Source: Diorhabda sublineata | Taxonomy: Eukaryota; Arthropoda; Insecta; Coleoptera; Chrysomelidae | Reading direction: 5' to 3' | DNA: 64,000 bases | NCBI RefSeq assembly: GCF_026230105.1 | Contig: NC_079478.1 | Location: 6,401,653-6,465,652 of the forward strand | Shown here: one piece after another, positions 25,204 to 35,689 of the stretch | Numbering within the stretch: position 1 is the stretch's first letter | How the letters are laid out: the number at the start of each line of letters is the position of its first letter | The notes under the pieces: generated by a model | Told to the model about the DNA's origin: nothing | Database searches by the model: none | What the model saw: only the letters and a program-made list of their open reading frames with translations | Translations under genes and position numbers: made by a program

Positions 25204-27113
25204 AATATATCAACATTTGATTAAAAGTTTGGAAAAATATTTCAAAAATAAATTAAAACTTCGCCAACATAAGATAGATCAGTTTTTAGGTAATATTTTG
25301 TAAATCTGACACCCCCATTAAACTTACTTACAAACCAAGCATAATAAATAAAACGGTAATGTAAACTGACCAGAAAAGAATAAATTACCTGGCTTAGTGC
25401 CTAATGATATCAATACCATAAAAATCTCCCACAGAGGATATAAATTTCAGAAACTTTAACGCAAAAATAATTACTAACTCATTTGTTTAGATAAACAAAT
25501 ATGAAATAAACCAAAGATCTCCAATATTAGGCAGGTAAACAAATACTTTATTCAGAAATTTATACATAAATTCCTGGTTTTATATTTTTTTCACATGTAA
25601 AATTCCCAAAAAAAATATACACGAGATGTGTAAACTTCAAGCTACCTTAATGCATTAAGAGGTAAATTTAAACCCGTTCCAGCTTGTCATTCTGCTAGCA
25701 TTATTTGACGTGAAATATGGATCTTGAACAACGCATTGTTTTCTTTCAAATAAGGAATTTTTGGATGCTGTCTATGGTGATAATATAGTTCAAAAGTTGT
25801 ATGAGCGATTTAAAAGTGAAAATAAGTGAGTGAAAAGCTTGAGACTCCAGTTCTATTGGTTCAACCTTGGGAAGCGTGCGTTGATAGCGGAAGATAGTGC
25901 TTTGAATGAGATTGATGCAATACATACATCGAATATTATACCACTTCAAAGAGTATAACGATAGTTCTGAGCCAAGACACTTTTGTATTTGGCAAAAACA
26001 TCATCAAACATGTAAACTCAAATTTACCTTCCTCGAAAAGAGTTTGGTCTTGTTACATTTTTTATGTGTGCTTAAAAAACTCTCAAAAACTAAAAGGGGT
26101 GTATATTTCCTTTTTTGCTGAATGATATGACTAGTTTACTATTAAGATGAGTATGATTCAATATAATTTTTTTCAAACTTAAGGGAGCCATCTGATTTTA
26201 CCCAAACTTAACTTTGTGTTGGCTTTTCCCTGTAAATCATAAAATAGCAGGAAAATATAGACGTACTTCTGAAAAAATGTTTATTTGAACGTGAAATTTT
26301 ACGAAATACAGTACATTGAAATTTACAAAAATCTTAGCCGGGACAATTTCCAAGAGAAAAGTTCACAACACTTTGGCGAGGATTATTTTATATACTTATA
26401 AGTAAAACTTAAAAACCGAAATAAATTCAAAGTATACTGGGAGAAAATATCTTTATTCTATCATATTTCAAAAATTATCGTCTTTGGTAAGAGCGACACC
26501 AGCAAGGAAAAAATCACTCAGCAAATAAAGCCCTTGTGATTTTATGAGGGTACAACAGCCCACAGTTTTTAGATCGAGCTCTCCACTAAATCTTCAGTCA
26601 AACAACGACATCGAACCTAAAAAAATATCTATAGCTGGCCTAGATTAGTCCCTCTACCAAAGATGGCTTAAAAACTCCTCGTTGCAAAACCGCCTCACTG
26701 CACAGTAACAACTATTTCAAAAAATGACATTCTGCCACATCTGAGATGGCAAAAAAGCGTTAACTTGTCCCTTGCAAACATCTTCCACAGACGATTGTCA
26801 ATTTAAGTCCTACAAACAACAATGATTGTCGTTTGATCATTATTCTTGACTCGTTGCCTAAAATTAGAATCCCTGTAAAATTATTTAATGAGTTTAGACT
26901 CTTATTCAGAGTTACTTATCCGCAAAAATTACGAATTGAGCGACACCTGTTAATTTTTTTTAAACTTCAATAGAGGTGAACAACAAAGTTAGAATACGAA
27001 CTAATTTTGTTGTTGAAATTTTTGTCTAAATAGTGAAATAATATACTTGTTTAAAGTGCCTTTCTGAGTAAAAACAACCACACATCCATAAGGTGCACAC
27101 ATCATTCGGATTA
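25204..27113. other. spacer with a possible mariner N-terminal scrap
   Basis: Around 25755-25860 (plus) a broken frame reads LDAVYGDNIVQK and then ERFKSENK. This recalls the first helix-turn-helix region of maT-like mariners (xDxVYGDxxxxxxxVYRWFxRFKSG), but the match is too short to call. The remainder holds nothing recognisable. Confidence 0.3.
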
Positions 27114-27308
27114 ATTGTTATAAGGCTGGGAAGTTAGACCTGACATCTGTAGGCACAAACTTTTAATTGTTTTTAAATTTGCTCCTTCACCATATAAAAA
27201 CATATGTGCCGGTTTAAAAACCACCTCACCTTCTTTTAGTGGTCTGCTCCTGACTCCAATATATTCTATGATGTTAAAAAGGGTTACTTCAATTTTCGTC
27301 ATTTTTAG
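27114..27308 (-). CDS. unidentified short ORF, possible first exon of a mobile-element gene
   Basis: I do not recognise this with confidence. The minus strand is open from an ATG at about 27306-27308 to the stop near 27114 (about 64 codons: MTKIEVTLFNII..., ending SGLTSQPYNN). The segment KPAHMFLYGEGANLKTIKSLCLQMSGL loosely resembles the part preceding SWIM zinc fingers in YqaJ-type proteins common in insect genomes (AxHVxxV...IxAxCLxTSxxxxPYxV), but no CxCxC is present. The base composition is less AT-rich than that of the flanks. GCGCCATCTAGTG at about 27420, a motif frequent in insect repeats, lies upstream of the ORF. A spurious frame is also possible. Confidence 0.25.
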
Positions 27309-27330
27309 TCCGATTCTTAAACACAACTTT

Positions 27331-28060
27331 TTGTTCTAACCACACAAATACGTTTAGGAAATAACGGAAATTTAAAAAAATAAAGAAAATTCTACCAAAA
27401 TCAAATCAAAACAAATTCAGCGCCATCTAGTGACACGTGGACATTCTGATAAATAATTCAAAAGGTTTCTTCATTTTGTATTGAAAAATATTTATGATTT
27501 CAAGTGAATAACGAAATACAAAATATAATTATGATCCGAAGTTCGCTTCAAGAAACTAAAAATCCATACTTCTTGTTACGATAATAACATACTGAAACAA
27601 AATTAAGATTTTTTTTCTTGCTATCAATGATTATGGTAATGTCAGTCTCACTTGAAACGCCTTTCTGTTACATAATTATAATTCCATGCCAGCTGTCAGT
27701 CGTTTTAATATCTTTAATTGCCATCCGAAAACATGCATAATAAAACAGAAATGTGCAGAATAGCAGTTGATTTGTTATAGGGATAACAAACAACCAAAGA
27801 TCAAAGTCGATATGAGAGATTGAATATATATATGTACAGGTATCTAGGACTGAGATTTTATTGTATAACTGACATATTTCGTGATTTTCCATAAATAGAC
27901 TTGATTTAATTAGAAACGAAACGTCAAAACATAAAAGATTTTTTCTTACCATATGTACAAGAGCTTTCCCAACAACTGTCGAATTATTTAAATAAATATA
28001 ATGTTAGTATAAGTCATAGAGGACATTAACAAATATAAACTAAAATCCATAACACCCAAA
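27331..28060. other. spacer without recognised feature
   Basis: The 94-codon frame at 27668-27952 (minus) shows no motif. No repeats were recognised apart from GCGCCATCTAGTGA near 27420. Confidence 0.35.
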
Positions 28061-28363
28061 AACAAAAAGCGTAATATTAGATACCAAATGCCTTGTACCA
28101 ATTGTGACGCTATTTACTTAAGGCAGACATCTTAGTAATTAGAAAATAGACTAAGAGGTCATCAATACGTCAAAAAAAGCTGCATCAACGAAATATCAAA
28201 AAAACATGAATTCAATTATGAGGATTCAAAAATTCTTGGAACGCAATCTAATACACGAAAAAGAGAATTTTTAGAAATGGTTCACATTCATAAGAACGGA
28301 AAAGCTATAAATGATGAAAAAGACCTAAATAATTCAAGTAAAATGTATAGTTCTGTTTTATAA
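28061..28363 (+). pseudogene. Penelope-like element GIY-YIG endonuclease remnant
   Basis: One plus-strand frame with two adjacent stops reads NIRYQMPCTNCDAIYLRQTS, then ENRLRGHQ, HEFNYEDSKILGTQSNTRKR, EFLEMVHIHKN and a Leu-rich end. This is the layout of the C-terminal GIY-YIG nuclease of Penelope-like retroelements: YxIxCxxCxxxYIGQTxRxLxxRIxEH, later HxFxFxxAKILxxExxxxKRxxLEMxxI. Key residues are altered (GIY to AIY, and G of YIGQT to R), and about 15 residues before HEFNYE are shortened. It cannot be active. The reverse transcriptase part was not found upstream. Confidence 0.75.
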
Positions 28364-28939
28364 ATTCTAATAAAACTACAAATATGTTCATTGATTACTG
28401 ATACATATTTGAGATGTAAGGACGAAATAAGAATTAATTTATTGATTAATTAATAAATCGAAACGTCAATTTTTATCTGTCTTTCAAAAATATTAAAAAA
28501 AAATAATTTTAAAACAGAAAAGACCAAAGATCAAGAACATTTAGAAGCATCAACATATCAAGAGGTCTAAGAAATTGGAGAAATTTAGTGTTAAATTTAA
28601 ACAAATATGATAATACAACCGTTATTTCACAATGAGAATTCGCTCGTTCCATGTAATTCCATAAAAAATGCAAATTATTAGTATCTGATGTTCTTTATGA
28701 TATTCAGTAACCAAAAAATTTGTTTTCGTATTTTTAGCATAGATCAAACCCAACGAAACTTTCTTTTTATTCTAATTAGAGATCCTTCATTTCTCTAAAA
28801 ATCAAAAGTGCTACAGAACTCAATGTAGTCTACACAATGTTTCCTGAATAGTTCCTAGTTCATCCTAGGATTGTGGGCGGCCAAATACCGTTGAGCACTT
28901 AGGCCTTCTGATAGATCTTACATGCCCCACTATATATAA
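28364..28939. other. AT-rich spacer
   Basis: No feature recognised; it may include Penelope 3' sequence. Confidence 0.3.
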
Positions 28940-29410
28940 TCAAAAGCTAATCAGAAACTTTGTCTTGATGTCTTGAGGCAAACTGCGAGTCTTGCCCAAA
29001 TGTTTGATCCTCCTTTGTGTGGATTCTGGGCATTCCTAGATAGCATAGTTCACAGGTTTTCCTCTTCCTTGCACCAGCGCCACTCGTCCGTGATAGTATG
29101 GAGTCTTCGATGACTGTCCAGTCACAAGTCGAGTTTCGCACCTGTTCAAGTGGAGCAGTTGTTTGGTAAGAGAGGAAAAAAGTCCTATAAAAATTTGTCG
29201 TAGTTTGTCTCATGCCTGGTGTCTCTAATCATATCCGCAGAGAGCCTGCATTGCGAGAAGACTGTTGAGACACTTTTGGCTACACATAGAATGGCTACTG
29301 GGTCCATTGGTGAATTCTCTGATCCCAATCTGGTGAGCTGGAGCTTGCAACCATCACTCATCAGTTCTTGTAGGACTTTTTCACACTCCAGCACAAGCCT
29401 AGATCACTGA
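28940..29410 (-). pseudogene. LINE RNase H / C-terminal domain remnant
   Basis: On the minus strand, frames joined by shifts read ECEKVLQELMSDGCKLQLT (end of a jockey/R1-type RNase H core), then LNRCETRLVTGLSSKTPYYH, a damaged zinc-knuckle-like region, and ECPESTQRRIKHLGK. The last three correspond to the post-RNase H tail LTRLVTGLLTGHxPLxxHLxxxGL...CPALARxRxxxLG. The WVPGHxGxxGNExAD box expected after LQLT is not preserved. The RT fragment at 29450-29880 lies upstream in the same orientation, so both may come from one element. Confidence 0.5.
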
Positions 29411-29449
29411 TGTTTCCTTATCAGTCGTTTAGTAATTGTTTCCAAATTT

Positions 29450-29880
29450 TATATCTTGAGAAAATTCCTATCTATTATTATTAGCTATTATTTATGTTTT
29501 TACTTTTTGTTTGATGTTCCCATTTCTTTTAGTATTAATTCCTAGATATTTGTAAATCGAGGACTGTATTTATAGTTTCCACATGCTCATTTTGTAGTAG
29601 TTTTTGTAGATTTCATCCAGATATTGCAAACATATCATCAGATTCTATACCTTTTCCTTGAACTTTATACTTATTTTACTACTTTGTCTACAAAGACGTT
29701 AAAAACGATATCGGTATTTTCACTAGAAAAATCATTGCTTAACTTCACGTAGTATTGTTTTTGCTATTAATGTCACTAATAATGTCAATTATTCTTCTGT
29801 CTATTCCCCGTTCCTCCAGGAGCTTGAGCTCAATGTAATCTCAGCTCATCCAATGCTTGCATCAGATCTAAAAACCATAC
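29450..29880 (-). pseudogene. LINE reverse transcriptase remnant
   Basis: The minus strand reads WFLDLMQALDEL (RT block with the first catalytic Asp, usually FLDLxKAFDxV), then after a frameshift LLEERGIDRRIIDIISDINS, and further on IPISF and GKGIESDD. A tail like NLQKLLQNE...ETINTVLDLQIS corresponds to the region just after the YADD box (DLQxLLxxFxxxxxxxNMxIS). The YADD box itself appears deleted. Stops and frameshifts are frequent. Confidence 0.6.
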
Positions 29881-31170
29881 AAAAAAACTTCTCAGATATG
29901 ATGGTTATTTGATGAATATTTTCTTTGAACCATTGTTATTCCTAAGAAAGACCTTTTTGGACATATTTTTGTTTTCCTAGTGTATAGTTAAGTTAATGGA
30001 TTAACCAATTTCCTTAAATCCTTATTATTTCCCAATGAAATCTCCAAGTAAGATCTTGAAGACGGTTATAGTTGAGTTGGTGGTAGATAAAAAATTCCTT
30101 GAACTAAATGTAACTTTTTTTCCTATTAGATTACATTTCACTGAAGTATAAAGGATATTTAAATGCACTGCAACCTGATTATTTGCTAATAAGTTCTTCC
30201 TTTTTGTCTAAATATTTGTTGTTGCCACTAAGAAAAACCTTTTTGTCTATAATTATAATTAATAATTATGATTTTTTCTTATTTATCTCATCGTATGTAA
30301 GTCTAATAAAATTTTAACTAGTTTCTTGAACTGCATCTGATTGTTTTGTTTGATTATTATAAATTTAATATCGCCCCACTTTTACAATCTCTCCGATAAA
30401 TTTACATAATCCATTACTTACTTTGTGTACACTAAATTCTGTTATCTACCCGACGTTTTAATGTATATAAAAAGTTGTAAAGCACATTTTATCAGCTCCA
30501 AACACCTGAGATCCTCCCTCGACGTGCGGGGTATTAAAATTTGAAATTATTACCTCACTCGATGCTCGGAGAAAAAGTATATAAAAAAAAGTTTATTGTG
30601 TACGTTTATGCCTAATATTTCATGTTAATGAAGTTGGGTAGTGAATTAAAATGTATTTTAATGCAAAAATCGATTCTAAAGCTTTCAAGCTAACTGAAAC
30701 GAGTTGGAAGGGGTGAAATTGATAACTTTGCTAATGTTACATTGTAATAGGAGATTACAGGCGAGTTTTCAACCAAAATTTGAGGACCGTATCAAAATTA
30801 ACGTTAGCTGCATAACTTTTCCATTAGAGTGTGAAAGCCACATTACATTGAATGGTGCTGAATCAAATTTCTATTTTTTTAAACAGAAATTTACAACTAC
30901 AAACGAATATTAATAGCATTATCGTATTAAGAACAGAGTGTTTTTTGTTATAAAAATAATATACATTTTATTGGAATATCTAAGCAATGAATATTTTATC
31001 ATTATTTGAAAGCAATTAGTTTTCGTTGGTTGAAATACATCGTGTGTTTAATGGTATAGAAAATATATAAGGATACATTTTGTGACTGAATGTTGGGTTT
31101 ATATACCATCAGACATCAAAATTTCCAGTACATCACTTCGGTTTGGTTCTTTTAATTAATAATAACACTT
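29881..31170. other. AT-rich spacer upstream of the minisatellite
   Basis: The 69-codon frame at 30704-30913 (plus) has no recognisable motif. A short block near 30515 (CCTCCCTCGACGTGCGGGG) is GC-rich compared with its surroundings but unassigned. Confidence 0.35.
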
Positions 31171-32104
31171 GTACACATTTTGGAACTTTCCACATCAATC
31201 TTAAAGTTCCCAGAGCATTGTATATTGCTTATAATAAATTTCTTTCTCGAACATTCTGAATCTATTACAATGAGTTGCACACATTCTGGAACTTTCCAGA
31301 TCATTCGAGAAATTTCTAGAACTCTTTCGAACATTCTAAATCGATTATAATTAGTTGCACTCATTTTGGAACTTTCCAGATCATTCAAGAAATTTCTAGA
31401 ACTCTTTCGAACATTCTAGAACTTCCTCGAACATTTTAAGTCGATCATAATGAGTTGCACTCATTTTGGAACTTTCCAGATCATTTGGGAAATGTCTAGA
31501 ACTCTCTCGAACATTTTAAATGATCATAATGAGTTGCACTCGTTTTGGAACTTTCCAGATCATTCGGGAAATTTATAGAACATTCTAAATCGATCATAAT
31601 GATTGCACTCGCTTTGGAACTTTCCAGATCATTCGGGAAATTTCTAGAACTCTTTCGAACATTCTAAATCGATCATAATGAGTTGCTCTCGCTTTGGAAC
31701 TTTCCAGATCATTCGAGAAATTTCTAGAACTTTCTCGAACATTCTCGAACATTCTAAATCGATCATAATGAGTTGCACTCATTTTGGAACTTTCCAGATC
31801 ATTCGGAAAATTTCTAGAACTCTCTCGAACATTTTAAATGATCATAATGAGTTGCACTCGCTTTGGAACTTTCCAGATCATTCGGGAAATTTCTAGAACT
31901 CTTTCGAACATTCTAAATCGATCATAATGAGTAGCACTCGCTTTGAAACTTTCCAGATCATTCGGGAAATTTATAGAACTCTTTCGAACATTTTAAATGG
32001 ATCATAATGAGTTGCACTCGTTTTGGAACTTTCCAGATCATTCGGGAAATTTATAGAACATTCTAAATCGATCATAATGATTGCACTCATTGGCGAAATT
32101 TCTA
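31171..32104. repeat. heat-shock-element-like minisatellite, about 80-bp units
   Basis: Tandem array with unit starts (GTTGCAC or variant) at 31274, 31354, 31454, 31533, 31602, 31682, 31772, 31851, 31931, 32011 and a partial unit at 32081; 31171-31273 is a diverged first unit. Unit lengths are 80, 100, 79, 69, 80, 90, 79, 80, 80 and 70. Most units contain GAAatTTCtaGAA, a perfect three-block heat-shock element. In several units the alternation of GAA and TTC every five bases continues for about 50 bases. Short frames on both strands here (31152-31388, 31594-31782, 31678-31896, 31971-32162) are repeat artefacts. Known: HSF trimers bind arrays of inverted nGAAn. Inferred: this array could bind HSF during stress. 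Confidence 0.95.
31284..31336. promoter_or_regulatory. uninterrupted phased GAA/TTC run (HSF-binding candidate)
   Basis: Blocks at five-base spacing: TTC 31284, GAA 31289, TTC 31294, GAT 31299, TTC 31304, GAA 31309, TTC 31314, GAA 31319, CTT 31324, GAA 31329, TTC 31334. Nine of eleven are exact. This is the cleanest worked example; equivalent runs recur in the other units. No transcription start has been assigned, so promoter function is inference. Confidence 0.7.
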
Positions 32105-34338
32105 GGCATGTGCGACGTTTGTGGTGGTACCAAAATGTAAAGTTCATCCTTGCACATACCATATTTTACACCCAGGTCGGTAATATATAACTTTCATTTT
32201 GTTATTTCATAGTGGCGCATTATTTTGATAATGTTCTATATCCTCTATGAATTCTAATTTGATATTCATTATTAATCTTTGTACATATAGTGAGAATATT
32301 TTACTGTTTTGTTTATTAGAAACATTTTGTTCTTCACATTGTTTCGATGGTTATTTGTTTTAATTTGAATTATGAGGTACTTAAACACCTTAAAACCGTT
32401 TCAAATTTGTTCTCGTTCCTGACATGAAACGCGAAGCCGACCCTGTCCAATGTTAATGGAATCTACAATTTGGTGGGCGCGCCGGGTACAAATTTCCGAG
32501 AGCGGCGAATCTTGTTTTTATTTATTTACAATATGTTATGGGTATTTTTTAAAATCAATTCTATTAAGGCATTTTTGTTTACTTACATACCAGAATAGAA
32601 TTATCTAGAAATCCTTTTTGCTATAAATAAGCGCTTATTTATTAACGAGTAAGTTTGATCGTAATGAACGGATCGGAATAGTAAAAAAAACGATGATTTT
32701 AAATTATTCAAGTTACTGAATAGTTAGATTTGAGTGGATAATTTTGGAGTATAGCTAGAATTTGAATCTTCAGTGCATAGTTTAGTCTATCTAGCTAAGT
32801 GTATAAATAAATTGATTAAGTGAAAATCGCCGTATGTATAAACCCGACCGTTTAAAACGGTATAAATAAATAAAAGAATCATTACCATAGTTTATATGTT
32901 TGATATTAAGCTTTTTACATCTGACACTTTAATATAATTTTACTCAGATATATTTCGTTTCCACTAAATAAATCTAATTTTCTTTCGAGTACGACAGAAA
33001 TATTGCAGAATAAATGATAATAGTGGATAATTTAGCTTTTCATGTCTGTCTTTCAAGTGCTGGTAAATTTTGTTACCAATTCAAGTATACACAGGTCGTT
33101 ATTATTGAATTTGAATTTAGTTTTTAGTAAGTTTTGCTTACTAAAAACTCAATAAAAGCATTTTTTGTATTGAATGTACATATATGCGGTAAGCTTGAAC
33201 ATTCAAAATTGAAGTTACTTTGGTTAGATGCTTCGGTGCGCATCAATAACGAAGTAGACTGATAATTTTTACTTTTTTACATACTTATTAACCTGATATT
33301 TTGGTTTTACTATGAGATTAATTCCTCGAACAGTGATTTCTCTAGGATTATTCTGTTTAATAATCTACATCTACAATTTTTTGTGCGCGAAATTGAAAAG
33401 GTGGCTTTTATTCCATTCTTCAATCATTGATTTCAACTTAGCCACGTCTGCAGTTTAAAATGACTTATAAGGTGATCTGTATAACCTTTTTATGAACAAA
33501 GTATATGCGATCTAAGATCTGTCTTAACATAATTGTTGTCAATCCATTCTACCAGGTCGATATTACAGAAGCAATGCCAGTACGGAAGGTTAAGCATCGC
33601 ACTCTGCGGTGGTTTTTTGTGTAGAAGGTATATTTTCACTTAATAAAGAAATTTCCTAGCTAGGTAATTGCGTACAATTGAATAATGAATAAGTAACCCC
33701 GATTCAATCAACTCCACGAAATAAGATTTCCATACAATACAGGTTCTCAAGAATTTGTTAGAATATATTTTCCCGTTGAGTGCATACATTATATCACAGG
33801 TAAATAAAAGCCGCTACTGTCAAAAATTCAATAACATAATATTTCACAGTCACTTCAACTTATTGTATTGTGAAGATACTCCAAGTTGATAAATGTTTTC
33901 CGCGTTTTCGTTTTGGAAAAATGTCTCCCGACACACCCAAATCATTTCGAATGTGCTATTTTCACCCCAGCATTTATACAATAGTCGAGTTCAAAAACAT
34001 CCTCAGTTCTATTTAGGTAAGACGTGGTATATAAATCACAATAGAATTCATTAACAAAACGTTGTTGAACTGAGGAGTAAATTAGAACATTATTGAAATT
34101 GTGGGAATTTGAAAAAGTGAAAATTAATAAACCAATTTACCATAACTGCGATTTATTTAACTAAATACATTACAACTTTAACTGTTTATAGTTAATTCAA
34201 TATCAATTGCAGATTATAAAAACCCTTGCCAACAATTTTGTTTGATCTACCATAGGCGTAGATACCTGCTTGTAAGGAAGTTTAGTTTAAACAAGGTACC
34301 AGACGTGACCTGAGCCCTTTTTGTACCCCATTCTTCTA
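32105..34338. other. spacer with a GC-rich, PBS-like segment
   Basis: After the array the sequence is AT-rich except for 32400-32515. That part holds GACATGAAACGCGAAGCCGA and a GC-rich segment beginning TGGTGGGCGC at 32471. A perfect 11-bp-arm hairpin lies at 33121-33147 (TTTTTAGTAAG, short loop, CTTACTAAAAA). No coding motif was recognised. Confidence 0.35.
32471..32488 (+). other. possible retroelement primer-binding site
   Basis: TGGTGGGCGCGCCGGGTA follows ...CTACAATT and is the most GC-rich point for kilobases. Insect LTR retroelements have a TGG-starting, GC-rich primer-binding site a few bases after an LTR ending in CA, and CA occurs here at 32466-32467. I cannot name the matching tRNA and see no second LTR, so the call is weak. 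Confidence 0.25.
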
Positions 34339-34722
34339 TTAGAACTTCGGTAGTCGAACGATTCTTGCCATCCGTTTATTTAGTTTTTTATGTCTCAAAC
34401 CACATGCTGACAATAGTTGACACGATGTTTCTAAACTGGTATAATTGTATTCTGGATAATTTTCTACCTTTTGCTGTATTACTTTTAATGTGGCAACCCT
34501 GTGCTCCTTATATAAACTATAAATTGTTCTATATATAAAATCTTGAGTAGCTTTATCAACTGATTTCAGTTTTTCTTCGCATGTTTTTCGATTCTGTGAA
34601 TGATCCATAGCAACCCCTTTCGTGACTACTTGATAAATAAAAAATTTATCTACTCTAGTTAATTCAGCAATTCTTATTATGATTGCTTTATCATATTGCG
34701 GATATTTTCCTCTTTTGAACAT
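34339..34722 (-). CDS. HTH-containing transposase N-terminal fragment (uncertain family)
   Basis: An uninterrupted 127-codon frame starting MFKRGKYPQYDKAIIIRIAE. The middle part, LKSVDKATQDFIYRTIYSLYKEHRVATLKVIQQKV, followed by YNYTSLETSCQLLSACGLRHKKLNKR, follows the pattern of DNA-binding regions in a family of insect DDE transposases (DxFDxxxIRRTVYxFYxxxxxPTLxxLLxKL...SLRKILKxMGFRWKKxxNNR). The frame stops just where the catalytic domain should start, and no DDE residues follow. It is therefore a truncated exon or remnant. Its intactness over 127 codons is unusual for this window. A cellular DNA-binding protein is an alternative. Confidence 0.45.
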   Translation of the reverse strand: MFKRGKYPQYDKAIIIRIAELTRVDKFFIYQVVTKGVAMDHSQNRKTCEEKLKSVDKATQDFIYRTIYSLYKEHRVATLKVIQQKVENYPEYNYTSLETSCQLLSACGLRHKKLNKRMARIVRLPKF

Positions 34723-35689
34723 TCGAATATATTTAAAATAACTTGTTGCGTTTGTATATCTTTGTTATTAAATTCATTCTTTCTCACTACACTGTGCAAT
34801 TTCATTGTCTTCATTCGCCCATGGTGTAAAGTTTATGAATTAAATAAATCTCACCAAGCCACGCTACTGCTTTTCGCAGACTATCTAGTAGGAATATTTT
34901 AAAGAAATAGTGTACATACGCCTTCTGACAGCTTCGGCCATTTATATTTATTATTCGATGTTTTCATTGGTAAACAGTGGAGATGATGAGTTCACGTGGA
35001 CTGACGGTTTGTTAGATGTTTTTTACAGGGAGTGAACATTATTTTTCATTTGTTAATATGTGTGTAGTGCGTATTTATGCAATATTGATTGTTCCTCGCA
35101 TAACTGTCTTCTGCAGTTGATATTGGAAGAACTATACGATACGATATACATATAAAATCTTAATTAATCTCATTATATTCTTAAAAGGATCTTCCCACAT
35201 ATTTAATGTCATTTGACGATTTCTTCTTAACTGCAACTTAAGTACATCAACACAACACCTTAACTAATCACAATAATAAGACTATAATAGAGATATTTCT
35301 TAAAGCTTGTCAATGGAAGATTTTGAGCCCATATACACCTGCTCCTAATTGTCTATTTTTGAAATATCTCGCAACTCCGCTCAAATGTTCTCATAAGTAA
35401 AAAAAACGAGTAAAAAACTTAATTTTTCACTTTTCAGCTGCTAACTCAAAAGCAAAGTTACCGCAAAATTCTCTTGATATTATTTGAGATAAGTTTTCTA
35501 GCACCTACACTAAAGTAAAAATAATTTTTTAGTTTTCTGAGTTATGACTCTATTTGAGCGAATTCTGTGTATAATACCAAAGAGCCTCGTTGGAAATTTC
35601 TGTATTTGCGCATAACTTGATATCGTAACTTTATTATTTATGATAAAGCATAATTTGGTAGGGATCAGTGTCCATATCAATGAGTACCT
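34723..35689. other. AT-rich spacer
   Basis: No feature was recognised. A 60-codon frame at 35510-35692 (minus) runs into the LINE remnant and is not independent. Confidence 0.35.

Noticed and set aside
25755..25860. VYGDNIVQK...ERFKSENK as a mariner N-terminus
   Set aside because: Too short and without terminal repeats or catalytic motifs; mentioned in the spacer entry only.
31594..32162. Short open frames on both strands with repeated ESSK/FRMFERVLE-like peptides
   Set aside because: They arise from the minisatellite; repeats with unit lengths not always divisible by three change frame from unit to unit, so there is no coding constraint.
33555..33615. Segment with AAGGTTAAGCATCGC, reminiscent of 5S rRNA
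   Set aside because: Only a dozen bases fit; the internal control region and pairing are absent.
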